The position numbers and the translations under genes are program-made. Below, one piece after another: positions 55,489-64,000 of a DNA stretch of 64,000 bases. This DNA comes from Polynucleobacter sp. 71A-WALBACH. GTDB lineage: Bacteria > Pseudomonadota > Gammaproteobacteria > Burkholderiales > Burkholderiaceae. Each line of letters starts with the position of its first letter. Position 1 is the first letter of the stretch. The DNA is taken from NCBI RefSeq assembly GCF_018882365.1, contig NZ_JACVOP010000001.1, forward strand, positions 1,301,341 to 1,365,340, in the 5' to 3' direction. The notes under the pieces were generated by a model, which was given only the letters and a program-made list of their open reading frames with translations, made no database searches and was not told where the DNA came from.

Positions 55489-56097
55489 ATGGTGATGACT
55501 GAAAAATCCTTTAAAGACCTCCCAGTTGGCGATGCCCATTTGAAGGAAGAGCGCCTGTCTGGCGAGGACATCTACGGCGGCATCTTTTTGAATATGAAGC
55601 GCGATCAGGTAAGTTTGCCCGATGGTAAGCAAGCGGTGCGTGAGTACCTTACGCATCCCGGTGCAGTCGCTATTTTGGCTATCTTGGATGATGGTAGGGT
55701 GTTGATGGAGCGCCAGTATCGCTACCCAATCGCCAAGGCATGCATTGAGATCCCTGCGGGTAAGTTGGAAATTGGCGAGGATCGATTACTTTGTGCCCAG
55801 CGAGAATTGGAGGAGGAGACGGGCTATTCCGCAAGCAGGTGGAGTTTCATACGCCGGATCCATCCAGTGATCTCCTATTCGACTGAATTTATTGATATCT
55901 ATCTGGCTGAAGGTTTGGTCTCTGGCAAAAGCCACTTAGACGATGAAGAGTTTTTGGATGTATTTGCTGCGCCCCTGGAACAATTATTGGACTGGGTAGA
56001 GCAGGGTGAGATAACAGACGTCAAGACCACGATTGCGACCTATTGGCTGGACCGCTATCGTCGAGGCTTAGTAAGTCCTACGCTAATCTCAGGTTAA
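55489..56097 (+). CDS. NUDIX hydrolase, ADP-ribose pyrophosphatase type
   Basis: 202 residues (or 200 from the ATG at 55495). The NUDIX box is complete from GKLEIGED to RELEEETGY. Preceding REYLTHPGAVAIL and ERQYRYPIAKACIEIPAGK are those of ADP-ribose pyrophosphatases (NudF type), which split ADP-ribose to AMP and ribose 5-phosphate. TATGAT at about 55462 is a -10 candidate. It follows the NADH dehydrogenase operon, a position that fits nicotinamide nucleotide housekeeping, though the link may be chance. Confidence 0.9.
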   Translation: MVMTEKSFKDLPVGDAHLKEERLSGEDIYGGIFLNMKRDQVSLPDGKQAVREYLTHPGAVAILAILDDGRVLMERQYRYPIAKACIEIPAGKLEIGEDRLLCAQRELEEETGYSASRWSFIRRIHPVISYSTEFIDIYLAEGLVSGKSHLDDEEFLDVFAAPLEQLLDWVEQGEITDVKTTIATYWLDRYRRGLVSPTLISG

Positions 56098-56117
56098 TTT
56101 AGCAATCCTATTAAAAT

Positions 56118-56157
56118 AGACCTATTGATTTTGGTATTTTTGCCCCTATATAGGTCT
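56118..56157 (+). promoter_or_regulatory. Promoter with flanking inverted half-sites before DUF1178
   Basis: TTGATT (56125-56130), a 16-base spacer and TATATA (56147-56152), ending 6 bases before the ATG at 56159. AGACCTAT (56118-56125) and ATAGGTCT (56150-56157) form a perfect inverted repeat that brackets the promoter with 32 bases between corresponding ends, about three helical turns. Transcription would start at the ATG, so the repeat is more likely a DNA operator than an RNA hairpin. Confidence 0.5.
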
Positions 56158-56158
56158 T

Positions 56159-56686
56159 ATGAAAGTTTATAACCTCGCTTGCCCATTGGATCATCGCTTT
56201 GAGGGATGGTTTGCCTCGGAGGAGGATTGCCTTGCTCAGCAAGACAAGGGGATGCTGGCGTGCCCAATTTGCGACAGCACTGAAATTACCCGGATGCCAT
56301 CAGCCCCCCATATTGCTAAATCGGGCTCTAGTAAAGAGACTCCGACCTCAACTGAGCTGACCATTCCCAATGCTTCGGCCGCTGATAATAGCGGTGTGAG
56401 CGGCGCCCTAAGTGGGGATGTTGTTGCACTCACTGGGAGCGATCATTCCCAGTTGGAAGCTCAGGTACAGGCAGCCTTTTTAAAGGGCATGCGCGAATTA
56501 ATGGGTCGCTCAGAAGATGTCGGCAGTTCTTTTGCTGAAGAGGCTCGAAAAATCCACTACAAGGAATCTCCTGAGCGGAGTATTCGTGGTCAAACCACTT
56601 TAGACGAAGCTGAGGCTTTGCGCGAAGAGGGTATTGAAGTCATGGCGATGCCCATGCTCCCCGCCTTCAAAAACACCCTGCAGTAG
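56159..56686 (+). CDS. DUF1178 family protein
   Basis: 175 residues. MKVYNLACPLDHRFEGWFAS and a CPIC pair (CxxC) near residue 38, with the earlier Cys and His, suggest a small zinc ribbon at the N-terminus. The middle is a Ser/Thr/Ala-rich linker (about 58-95), and the C-terminus is helical with IHYKESPERSIRGQTTLDEAEALREEGIEV, the conserved part of the family. Function unknown. Probably read from its own promoter, possibly as a leaderless mRNA. Confidence 0.87.
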   Translation: MKVYNLACPLDHRFEGWFASEEDCLAQQDKGMLACPICDSTEITRMPSAPHIAKSGSSKETPTSTELTIPNASAADNSGVSGALSGDVVALTGSDHSQLEAQVQAAFLKGMRELMGRSEDVGSSFAEEARKIHYKESPERSIRGQTTLDEAEALREEGIEVMAMPMLPAFKNTLQ

Positions 56687-56701
56687 CCAGCGCCCGCTTA
56701 A

Positions 56702-57520
<819 letters not shown>

Positions 57521-57567
57521 GTCCATCAAGTCTTAACAGCCGATAATAGTAGTCGAAAGCCTGCCCT

Positions 57568-58221
57568 GTGACTTTTCTGGATATTCTTGCCCAGTTAGCC
57601 CAGGGCATTTCTTATACGGTTGTGGTGACGCTGGTTTGCTCGCTGACGGGCTTGGTAGTGGGCTTACTCCTTTCAAGTCTGCGCCGGCTCGATATCTCTT
57701 GGCTCATCCCTCTGATTGACTGCTATACCTATGTCTTCAGAGGTGTGCCAGTTTTAGTTCTGTTATTCATGGTGTACTTTGGTTTGCCTGGCATTGGCTT
57801 TAAGGTTCCACCTCTGATGGCCATGGCGCTCAGCTTGGGTCTTGTGGCATCAGCCTATTTAGCGGAGGTGTTTCGTGGGGCATTTAATTCAGTAGATCCT
57901 GCTGAAGTGATTGCTGCTCAAGCTATGGGAATGACTCGCATTCAAGTACTACGATTTATCGAGTTGCCGCAGATGTTACGATTTTCGATTCCGGGTATGG
58001 TGAATGAGTTCACCTCAGTTTTAAAGTATTCACCATTTGCCTATACGGTAGGGATTCCAGAGATTACAAAACAAGCTATGACTTTGACCTCAACAACGCT
58101 GCGCGGCATAGAAGTATATCTAGCGGTCGGTATCTTATATTTCGTGATTTACCGAATTTGCTTGGTCGGCGTTCAATTGCTGAGCAAGCGTTATCAAATT
58201 CCTGGAATGGCTCCTGCATGA
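57568..58221 (+). CDS. Amino-acid ABC transporter permease (HisM/GlnP type), first
   Basis: 217 residues from a GTG start. About five membrane helices with the EAA loop region EVIAAQAMGMTRIQVLRFIELPQMLRFSIPG (Glu-Ala... Gly at the ATPase contact) and VFRGVPVLVLLFMVYFGLP. Forms the membrane pore together with the permease at 58984; a two-permease arrangement on either side of the ATPase gene. Confidence 0.92.
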   Translation: MTFLDILAQLAQGISYTVVVTLVCSLTGLVVGLLLSSLRRLDISWLIPLIDCYTYVFRGVPVLVLLFMVYFGLPGIGFKVPPLMAMALSLGLVASAYLAEVFRGAFNSVDPAEVIAAQAMGMTRIQVLRFIELPQMLRFSIPGMVNEFTSVLKYSPFAYTVGIPEITKQAMTLTSTTLRGIEVYLAVGILYFVIYRICLVGVQLLSKRYQIPGMAPA

Positions 58222-58255
58222 GTGCCCATATGACATTATTCAAAGAGGTAATCCT

Positions 58256-58987
58256 GTGGCGTTAATTCAAGTGAGGGATTTGGTCAAAGAGTTTGATGGG
58301 CAAACTGTCTTGTCAAACATTAACCTTGATTTAAAAGAGGGCGATGTACGGGTATTGATGGGTGCCTCTGGCTCTGGTAAATCTACTTTATTGCGCTGCC
58401 TTAATCGACTGGTTGAGCCCACCTCGGGATCCATCATTTTCAGGGGCAAGGAAGTATTGGGTCCTGATGTGGATGTAAGAGAGTTGCGTAAGCAAATTGG
58501 TTTTGTATTTCAGCAGTTCGCCTTATATAGTCATCTCACTGTATTGGATAACGTCTCCTTGGGGCTGCGCAAGCTACATAAGATGGGTAAAGCGGAGGCC
58601 AAAGAAAGGGCCTTACTTGAGTTATCCCATTTTGAAATGACACCCCATCAAGATAAATATCCCTCACAGCTTTCTGGCGGACAGAAACAGCGGGTTGCCA
58701 TTGCTCGTGCGCTAGCAATGGATCCCGCGGTCTTGGTTCTGGATGAACCTACCTCTGCGCTTGATCCCGTGATGTCTAGAGATGTTGCGGACCTCATTAA
58801 TCGCTTGCATAGCGAGGGCATCACCATGATTTGCGTTACGCATGATCTCAACTTAGCGCGCAATATTGCAGACACAGTGATGTTCTTGGATCGTGGCGTA
58901 ATTCGGGCCGATGACCGCATCGAGGTGTTGAGTCAGCATTCCGATCCAGACATTCAAGCCTTTTTTGGTGCCGAGGAAAAGCTTTGA
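58256..58987 (+). CDS. Amino-acid ABC transporter ATPase
   Basis: 243 residues from a GTG start. Walker A GASGSGKSTLLRC, Q-loop FVFQQFALYSHLTVL, signature LSGGQKQRVAIARA, Walker B VLVLDEPTSALDP, switch VTHDL. It is the polar amino-acid transporter type (GlnQ/HisP). It overlaps the next permease. Confidence 0.94.
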   Translation: MALIQVRDLVKEFDGQTVLSNINLDLKEGDVRVLMGASGSGKSTLLRCLNRLVEPTSGSIIFRGKEVLGPDVDVRELRKQIGFVFQQFALYSHLTVLDNVSLGLRKLHKMGKAEAKERALLELSHFEMTPHQDKYPSQLSGGQKQRVAIARALAMDPAVLVLDEPTSALDPVMSRDVADLINRLHSEGITMICVTHDLNLARNIADTVMFLDRGVIRADDRIEVLSQHSDPDIQAFFGAEEKL

Positions 58988-59652
58988 TAGGAGGTTGGCC
59001 ATCCTTTATTCGTGATCTCATGGAGCAGATGCCCTTGATTTTAGCGGGGCTTGTGAAGACCTTGCAGTTGGCGGGTTTGATTAGCGTGTCAGGATTGCTT
59101 TTGGGGATAGTAGTGTTTTATCTCACGCTGAGCAAAAATATATACGTGCGAAGTGTCATCAATTCCTATATCTCCTTTTTTATTGGGATGCCCTTAATTG
59201 TTCTGTTGTTCTTAATGTATTACGGCTTGCCACAGTGGGGCGTTCGACTTTCACCCTTTGTGGTTGCCTTCATCGGTTTTACATTTAACGTGGCGGCTTA
59301 TAACGCAGCTTATCTAAAAACAGCCTTCAATGGATTGGATAAGAGTCAGCTGGAGGCGGCTAGCGCGCAAGGGTTTAATCCTCTGCAGATTTTTCAGTTG
59401 ATTACTTTGCCGCAGGTGATTCGTCTTTCTATTCCAGCATTAACCAATCAAGTGATTGCGAACCTAAAAGATAGTTCCGTTGCTTTCTTAATTCAGTACA
59501 CCGAATTCTTTGCTCGCGTGCAAGAGTTGGCTGCAACCAACTTCCAGTTCTTTAAGGCATATTTGATGGCTGCCTTGGTTTATCTGGCCTTGGTGTCAGT
59601 GATCGTGCTCTTTGCTCGCGCTATTGAGAGGCGTTACTTTATTCCGGCTTAA
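58984..59652 (+). CDS. Amino-acid ABC transporter permease, second
   Basis: 222 residues from a TTG start overlapping the ATPase stop by 4 bases, with GAGGAAAA about 6 bases upstream. Five membrane helices and the EAA loop QLEAASAQGFNPLQIFQLITLPQ, similar to the upstream permease. Both permeases are expected in one heterodimeric transporter. A bidirectional terminator follows. Confidence 0.9.
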   Translation: MIGGWPSFIRDLMEQMPLILAGLVKTLQLAGLISVSGLLLGIVVFYLTLSKNIYVRSVINSYISFFIGMPLIVLLFLMYYGLPQWGVRLSPFVVAFIGFTFNVAAYNAAYLKTAFNGLDKSQLEAASAQGFNPLQIFQLITLPQVIRLSIPALTNQVIANLKDSSVAFLIQYTEFFARVQELAATNFQFFKAYLMAALVYLALVSVIVLFARAIERRYFIPA

Positions 59653-59674
59653 CCGATCAGTTTCGAGGGGATAA

Positions 59675-59704
59675 AAAAATAGCGACCCGAGGGCCGCTAT
59701 TTTT
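59675..59704. terminator. Bidirectional terminator
   Basis: AAAAATAGCG / CGCTATTTTT, a perfect 10-base stem around GACCCGAGGG-type GC-rich loop, with T-runs on both strands. It serves both the ABC permease and the convergent mmsA gene. Confidence 0.85.
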
Positions 59705-59740
59705 ATCTGCAGATGCTGACTGCTTTACTGCTGCAGCAAA

Positions 59741-61261
59741 TTACTTAGAGGTTGGCATCACAAACTCTGCGCCCTTATCAATACTCTCAGGCCAGCGCTG
59801 CATGACACTCTTTTGCTTGGTATAGAAACGAACGCCTTCTTTGCCGTAGGCATGCATATCGCCAAAGAGGGATTTCTTCCAACCGCCAAAACCATGCCAA
59901 GCCATTGGAACGGGGATAGGTACGTTGATACCTACCATGCCGACCTGAACACGGCGTGCAAATTCACGGGCAATATTACCGTCGCTTGTAAAGCAAGCCA
60001 CTCCATTACCAAACTCACAGGAGTTCACTAAATTCAATGCCTCAGTAAAGTTTGCTACGCGCAAGCAAGCCAATACTGGCCCAAAGATTTCTTCTAGATA
60101 GATCTTCATGTCGGGAGTCACACCATCAAAGAGGGTGCCGCCGATAAAGAAGCCATTCTCATGACCTGGCACTTTCAAGCCGCGACCGTCTACTAATAAC
60201 TTCGCGCCTGAGGCTACGCCACTCTCAATGTAGCCAGTGATGCGCTCTAAGGCCGCTTTAGTCACGATTGGACCCATTTCAGCGTCGAGCTCCATGCCGT
60301 TCTTGACCTTCAAGGTCTTGGTGCGCTCAATTAGCTTTGGCATGATCTTTTCCGCCACATCTCCTACCAAAACAGCCACTGATATTGCCATACAGCGCTC
60401 ACCAGCGGAACCATAAGCTGCACCAATCAAGGCATCAATTGTCTTGTCGATATCGGCATCGGGCATGATGACCATATGGTTCTTTGCGCCACCCAAAGCT
60501 TGGGAGCGCTTACCAAAATGAGCACAACGCTCATAGATGTAGTTCGCAATTGGAGTTGAACCTACAAAGCTCACCGCCTTGACATCGGGATTCTCAATCA
60601 AGGCATCCACTGCTTCTTTGTCGCCCTGAACCACGTTAAATACACCATCAGGCAAACCAGCATCTTTTAAAAGCTTGGCCATAAACAAAGAGGCTGATGG
60701 GTCTGTTGGGCTCGGCTTCAGAATGAAGGTATTTCCACAGGCAATGGCAACTGGGAACATCCACATTGGCACCATTACCGGAAAGTTAAATGGCGTTACA
60801 CCAGCCACTACGCCTAAAGGCTGGCGCATAACCCAGTTATCGATACCAGTAGACACTTGCTCGGTGTAGTCGCCTTTAAGCAACTCTGGAATGCCGGTAG
60901 CAAATTCCACAATATCAATGCCGCGGGTAACTTCGCCCTGAGCATCGGTAAATACTTTGCCGTGTTCCGCGGTAATGATGGCAGCTAATTCGTCGCGATT
61001 GGCATTCAGTAGCTCAAGATACTTGAACATGATCCGTGCACGGCGTAGTGGGGAGGTTTGGCTCCAGCTTTCAAAGGCCTTTTGGGCATTAGCCACAGCG
61101 GCATCCACCTCTTTACGGCTGGCGAGCGCTACGCGTCGGGCCACAGCTCCTGTGGAGGGATTAAATACATCGGCAAAGCGACCATCTGCTGGGTTGACAA
61201 GCTTGCCGCCAACAAAGTGGCCAATATCTTCTTTTGATTCAAAGGCTTGTGGTGCATTCAT
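59741..61261 (-). CDS. mmsA: CoA-acylating methylmalonate-semialdehyde dehydrogenase
   Basis: 506 residues from the ATG at 61261 ([12 protein letters not shown]); a longer frame from 61300 lacks a site. [34 protein letters not shown] and the catalytic [11 protein letters not shown] segment are those of MmsA. The enzyme oxidises methylmalonate semialdehyde (and malonate semialdehyde) to propionyl-CoA (acetyl-CoA) with NAD and CoA, in valine, inositol and beta-alanine breakdown. It is transcribed alone, divergent from the old-yellow-enzyme gene. Confidence 0.93.
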   Translation of the reverse strand: MNAPQAFESKEDIGHFVGGKLVNPADGRFADVFNPSTGAVARRVALASRKEVDAAVANAQKAFESWSQTSPLRRARIMFKYLELLNANRDELAAIITAEHGKVFTDAQGEVTRGIDIVEFATGIPELLKGDYTEQVSTGIDNWVMRQPLGVVAGVTPFNFPVMVPMWMFPVAIACGNTFILKPSPTDPSASLFMAKLLKDAGLPDGVFNVVQGDKEAVDALIENPDVKAVSFVGSTPIANYIYERCAHFGKRSQALGGAKNHMVIMPDADIDKTIDALIGAAYGSAGERCMAISVAVLVGDVAEKIMPKLIERTKTLKVKNGMELDAEMGPIVTKAALERITGYIESGVASGAKLLVDGRGLKVPGHENGFFIGGTLFDGVTPDMKIYLEEIFGPVLACLRVANFTEALNLVNSCEFGNGVACFTSDGNIAREFARRVQVGMVGINVPIPVPMAWHGFGGWKKSLFGDMHAYGKEGVRFYTKQKSVMQRWPESIDKGAEFVMPTSK

Positions 61262-61410
61262 AGTATTTAGCTTAATAATGATTTCTAGTTTTAGGTTCAA
61301 TAAACTAATAGTGCGACAGAAGCACAGAAGTTTATGGTCTCGTTTATCCTACTGACTCTATTTTATCGCTTTCATCACTTTTACGCATTTCAGGATCCAA
61401 AGGCATTCAA

Positions 61411-62532
61411 ATGAGTCTTCTGTTTTCAAGCTTCACATTGAGCTCTCCTAAAGGGCCGCTAACTCTCCCTAATCGTATTGTCGTGGCGCCTATGTGCCAG
61501 TATTCAGCCGTCAATGGGGAGGCGCAGGATTGGCATCTGATGCACTGGGGCAATCTCTTTAATAGCGGGGCAGGCCTATTCATTATTGAGGCCACTGGCG
61601 TGACGCCAGAGGGGCGTATTACCCCTGCTTGTCTAGGTTTGTGGGATGACAAGACCGAAGCAGCCCTCAAAGACAAACTGGGTAGAGCGCGTAAGCTAGC
61701 GCCCAAAATACCTGTATTTATTCAGCTAGCGCATGCCGGCCGAAAAGCCTCCAGTGCTACTCCTTGGGATGGCGGGCAGTTGCTATCTACAGAGCAGGGT
61801 GGCTGGGAGACAGTCGCCCCCTCAGCGATTCCGCAACTCAAGGATGAGCGCTTACCTCATGAACTCTCAAAGACTGAGTTAGATGAACTCATTGCCGCAT
61901 TTGTTGTTGCGGCGCAGCGAGCTGAGCGTGTTGGCGTAGATGGTATTGAATTACATGGGGCTCACGGCTATCTCTTGCATCAATTCTTATCGCCGATTGC
62001 TAATCAGCGCACTGACGAATACGGTGGCTCACATGAAAACCGCATCCGCTTTCCATTGGAATTATTTGCGGCGGTACGCAAGGCTTATCAAGGTGTATTA
62101 GGTATTCGGATTTCCGCAAGTGATTGGATTGAGGGTGGCTGGACTCCGGAAGAAACGGCTGACTTCGCTTCGCGTCTGAAACCGCTGGGCTGTGACTTTG
62201 TTCACATCTCATCAGGGGGGATTTCACCATTGCAAAAGATTGCGATCGGACCAAACTATCAAGTGCCATTTGCAAAGATTGTCAAAGATCAATCTGGCAT
62301 TCCGACCATGACAGTGGGCTTAATTACCGAGCCTCAGCAAGCTGAAGATATTTTGCAAGCAGGGGATGCGGATCTGATTGCCTTGGCTAGAGCATTTTTG
62401 TATAAGCCCCGCTGGGCCTGGGAGGCTGCGGCAGCCTTGGGCGGCATAGTGCCATCTAACGAGCGTTACTGGCGTTGTTTACCGCGTGAGGCACAAGCCA
62501 TCTTTGGTGATGTCAAAGTAGGGCAACGATAA
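61411..62532 (+). CDS. Old yellow enzyme family NADH:flavin oxidoreductase (YqjM-like)
   Basis: 373 residues. LPNRIVVAPMCQYSAVNGEAQDWHLMHWG has the redox-tuning Cys of the thermophilic-like (YqjM) class. GIELHGAHGYLLHQFLSPIANQRTDEYGG and IALARAFLYKP complete the FMN barrel. These enzymes reduce alpha,beta-unsaturated carbonyls or nitro compounds with NAD(P)H. AAAGG precedes the ATG. It is followed by a Bug protein after 43 bases, so the pair may be cotranscribed. Confidence 0.92.
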   Translation: MSLLFSSFTLSSPKGPLTLPNRIVVAPMCQYSAVNGEAQDWHLMHWGNLFNSGAGLFIIEATGVTPEGRITPACLGLWDDKTEAALKDKLGRARKLAPKIPVFIQLAHAGRKASSATPWDGGQLLSTEQGGWETVAPSAIPQLKDERLPHELSKTELDELIAAFVVAAQRAERVGVDGIELHGAHGYLLHQFLSPIANQRTDEYGGSHENRIRFPLELFAAVRKAYQGVLGIRISASDWIEGGWTPEETADFASRLKPLGCDFVHISSGGISPLQKIAIGPNYQVPFAKIVKDQSGIPTMTVGLITEPQQAEDILQAGDADLIALARAFLYKPRWAWEAAAALGGIVPSNERYWRCLPREAQAIFGDVKVGQR

Positions 62533-62575
62533 TTAAATTTACTCAACACAAAAGATTGAGTCATTGGAGACTAGT

Positions 62576-63553
62576 ATGAAAAAAAGTAAATCAATTTACC
62601 GTTATTTAGCCAGCATGAGTTTTGCATTGGGATGTAGTCTAGTCCAGGCTCAATCATTCCCTGATCGACCGATTACTTTGGTTGTTCCCAATCCACCGGG
62701 CGGTCTAGTCGATACCTCAGCGCGTCTATTAAGCGAGCCACTGACTCGCGTCATTGGTCAGCCAGTGATTGTCGATAACAAGCCAGGGGCTAGTGGAAAC
62801 ACTGCCTACCAATATGTCGCTAAGGCTAAGCCTGATGGCTATACCTTGCTCATTTCTTATTCGGGATATCACGTTGGCAATCCCTCGTTGATGGATAAAT
62901 TGCCATGGGATCCAGTTAAAGATTTTGCTCCTGTAGCACTCCTCACGGTTTCTACGAATGTAATTGCAGTGCATCCTTCCGTGCCCGTGAATAACTTAAA
63001 AGAATTGATTGCTTATGCCAAAGCCAATCCTGGAAAGTTAAATTACGCCTCCCAAGGTAATGGCTCTGTGTCTCACATTGGAACTGAAATCTTTAAGCAA
63101 AATACGGGTGTTGATATTGTTCACGTGCCATATAAAGGCTCTGGCCCTGCAGTGCAAGATGTCTTGGCTGGTCAGGTGCAATTGTTTATTACGACACCAC
63201 CTTCGGTAATGCAGCATGTACAAAGTGGCAAGCTAAAAGGCCTAGCGGTGACTGGAAAAAATCGTCATCCGGGCATGCCTAATGTGCCGACAACTACCGA
63301 GGCCGGTTTACCTTCATTCCAGTTAGAGTCATGGGTAGCCTTATATGCTCCAGCAGGTGCACCCGCACCAGTCATTACTAAACTGACTGAGTCAGTGAAG
63401 AAAAGCCTTGCTTTACCAGAAGTGAAAGAGCGCTCTGATGCTGCTGGTGTTGAGTTGCGTTACCTCACACCCACACAGATGGATGCCTTACTGAAAAAAG
63501 AATTACCTTATTGGGATAAAGCAATTAAATCGGCCAATATCAAGCTGGATTAA
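62576..63553 (+). CDS. Second Bug-family tripartite tricarboxylate binding protein
   Basis: 325 residues from the ATG at 62576, with GGAGA 5 bases upstream; a TTG frame 12 bases earlier is not needed. The signal peptide ends near VQAQS (about residue 26). Markers include FPDRPITLVVPNPPGGLVD, PGASGNTAYQYVAKAKPDGYTL and HVPYKGSGPAVQDVL. No TctA/TctB genes are near. Partly similar in layout to the Bug protein at 9481, but different enough to bind another carboxylate. Confidence 0.88.
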   Translation: MKKSKSIYRYLASMSFALGCSLVQAQSFPDRPITLVVPNPPGGLVDTSARLLSEPLTRVIGQPVIVDNKPGASGNTAYQYVAKAKPDGYTLLISYSGYHVGNPSLMDKLPWDPVKDFAPVALLTVSTNVIAVHPSVPVNNLKELIAYAKANPGKLNYASQGNGSVSHIGTEIFKQNTGVDIVHVPYKGSGPAVQDVLAGQVQLFITTPPSVMQHVQSGKLKGLAVTGKNRHPGMPNVPTTTEAGLPSFQLESWVALYAPAGAPAPVITKLTESVKKSLALPEVKERSDAAGVELRYLTPTQMDALLKKELPYWDKAIKSANIKLD

Positions 63554-63599
63554 CTTTAGCGTAAGTACCCCCTTAATTACAGAATTGAATGAACTGCAG

Positions 63600-64000
63600 A
63601 TGAAGCAACATACCGTACGAGAATCCTGGCTGGAAGACGCCGTAAGACATTTAGAGCCCGTATTTTCAAAAGCGGGGTATGCCATTCCGCCAGTGAGAGT
63701 CTCTTGTGGTTTTCCAGCCTCTAGTAGCCCGAGGACAACACTAGGGCAGTGCTGGCCTCGTGAGCGTTCTGGCGGTGGAGTGAATGAGATCTTTATCTCA
63801 CCTAAGTTGGATGATCCAGTGCAGCTCTTAGATACCTTGGTGCATGAGTTATGTCATGCAGTCGATGATTGCTTCAGCGGTCACGGTGAAGACTTTAAGG
63901 GCATCGCCCAGACTGTTGGTCTAGAAGGGCCCGCCAGAATGGCGCATGCAACTGAAGAGCTGATGGTTCGCTTGATGATGATTAGCCAAGAGCTTGGCCC
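63600..64000 (+). CDS. SprT-like zinc metalloprotein (C-terminal part outside window)
   Basis: From the ATG at 63600 the frame is open to the right edge, giving 133 residues. HELCHAVDD (about residues 82-90) is the HExxH zinc motif of SprT-like proteins, preceded by LLDTLV and followed by GHGEDFKGIA, where another His could complete the site. The family includes SprT and the protease core of Spartan. Some bacterial members are poorly understood. A TTG 15 bases upstream is also in frame. Confidence 0.8.
   Translation, partial: MKQHTVRESWLEDAVRHLEPVFSKAGYAIPPVRVSCGFPASSSPRTTLGQCWPRERSGGGVNEIFISPKLDDPVQLLDTLVHELCHAVDDCFSGHGEDFKGIAQTVGLEGPARMAHATEELMVRLMMISQELG

Overview
The window looks like a chromosomal segment of a betaproteobacterium in the Burkholderiaceae, most probably a Polynucleobacter-like freshwater bacterium. 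This is an inference from family content and gene order, not from a database match. The supporting orders are ECF sigma / DUF3619 / DUF3106 / RDD beside ilvI-ilvH-ilvC-psd-pssA-leuA; rpsO-pnp-quinone oxidoreductase-tpiA-secG-tRNA-Leu-nuoA..N; and gmk-rpoZ-spoT. Bug-type periplasmic binding proteins and moderate GC agree with this. Most of the window is core genome. I see no phage, insertion sequence, CRISPR array or clear genomic island, and no gene-free stretch longer than 300 bases.

Layout. 1-6 kb: a Tat-exported multicopper oxidase (cut by the left edge) behind a seven-repeat RCC1-like propeller protein, an unrecognised membrane-anchored repeat protein, and a haem cluster made of an SHP-type cytochrome, a dihaem cytochrome c and a membrane cytochrome b, followed by a sensor histidine kinase with no adjacent response regulator. 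6-11.4 kb: an alkylsulfatase-like metallohydrolase, a class III CoA-transferase divergent from a Bug protein, and an enoyl-CoA hydratase. 11.4-18.8 kb: hemW, rdgB and rph on the minus strand; yicC, gmk, rpoZ and spoT on the plus strand; greB; tRNA-Arg(ACG). 18.9-25.7 kb: a four-gene MCE lipid transport operon, an atypical SDR and an FtsX-type permease. 25.7-28 kb: the ECF sigma operon on the minus strand. 28-35 kb: branched-chain amino acid synthesis (ilvI, ilvH, ilvC), phospholipid synthesis (psd, pssA), a leucine attenuator and leuA. 35-40.6 kb: SYLF protein, rpsO, pnp, a quinone reductase, tpiA, secG. 40.7-55.4 kb: tRNA-Leu(GAG) and a complete 14-gene complex I operon. 55.4-64 kb: NUDIX hydrolase, DUF1178, a four-gene amino-acid ABC transporter, mmsA, an old-yellow-enzyme homologue, a second Bug protein and a SprT-like gene cut by the right edge.

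The most informative non-coding signals are: (1) a 25-codon leucine-rich leader peptide with a terminator and a possible antiterminator in front of leuA; (2) two mutually exclusive stems in the pnp leader; (3) a recurring arrangement in which a -10-like hexamer ends only 6-7 bases before the start codon (histidine kinase, yicC, the MCE permease, leuL, DUF1178), suggesting leaderless mRNAs; and (4) palindromes placed on the putative promoters of DUF1178 and the amino-acid ABC transporter. I did not find a wholly novel multi-gene system. The best candidates for under-described biology are the RCC1-multicopper oxidase pair, the SHP cluster with an orphan kinase, the ECF-DUF3619-DUF3106-RDD operon and the leaderless-promoter pattern. 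All start codons and promoters were judged by eye.
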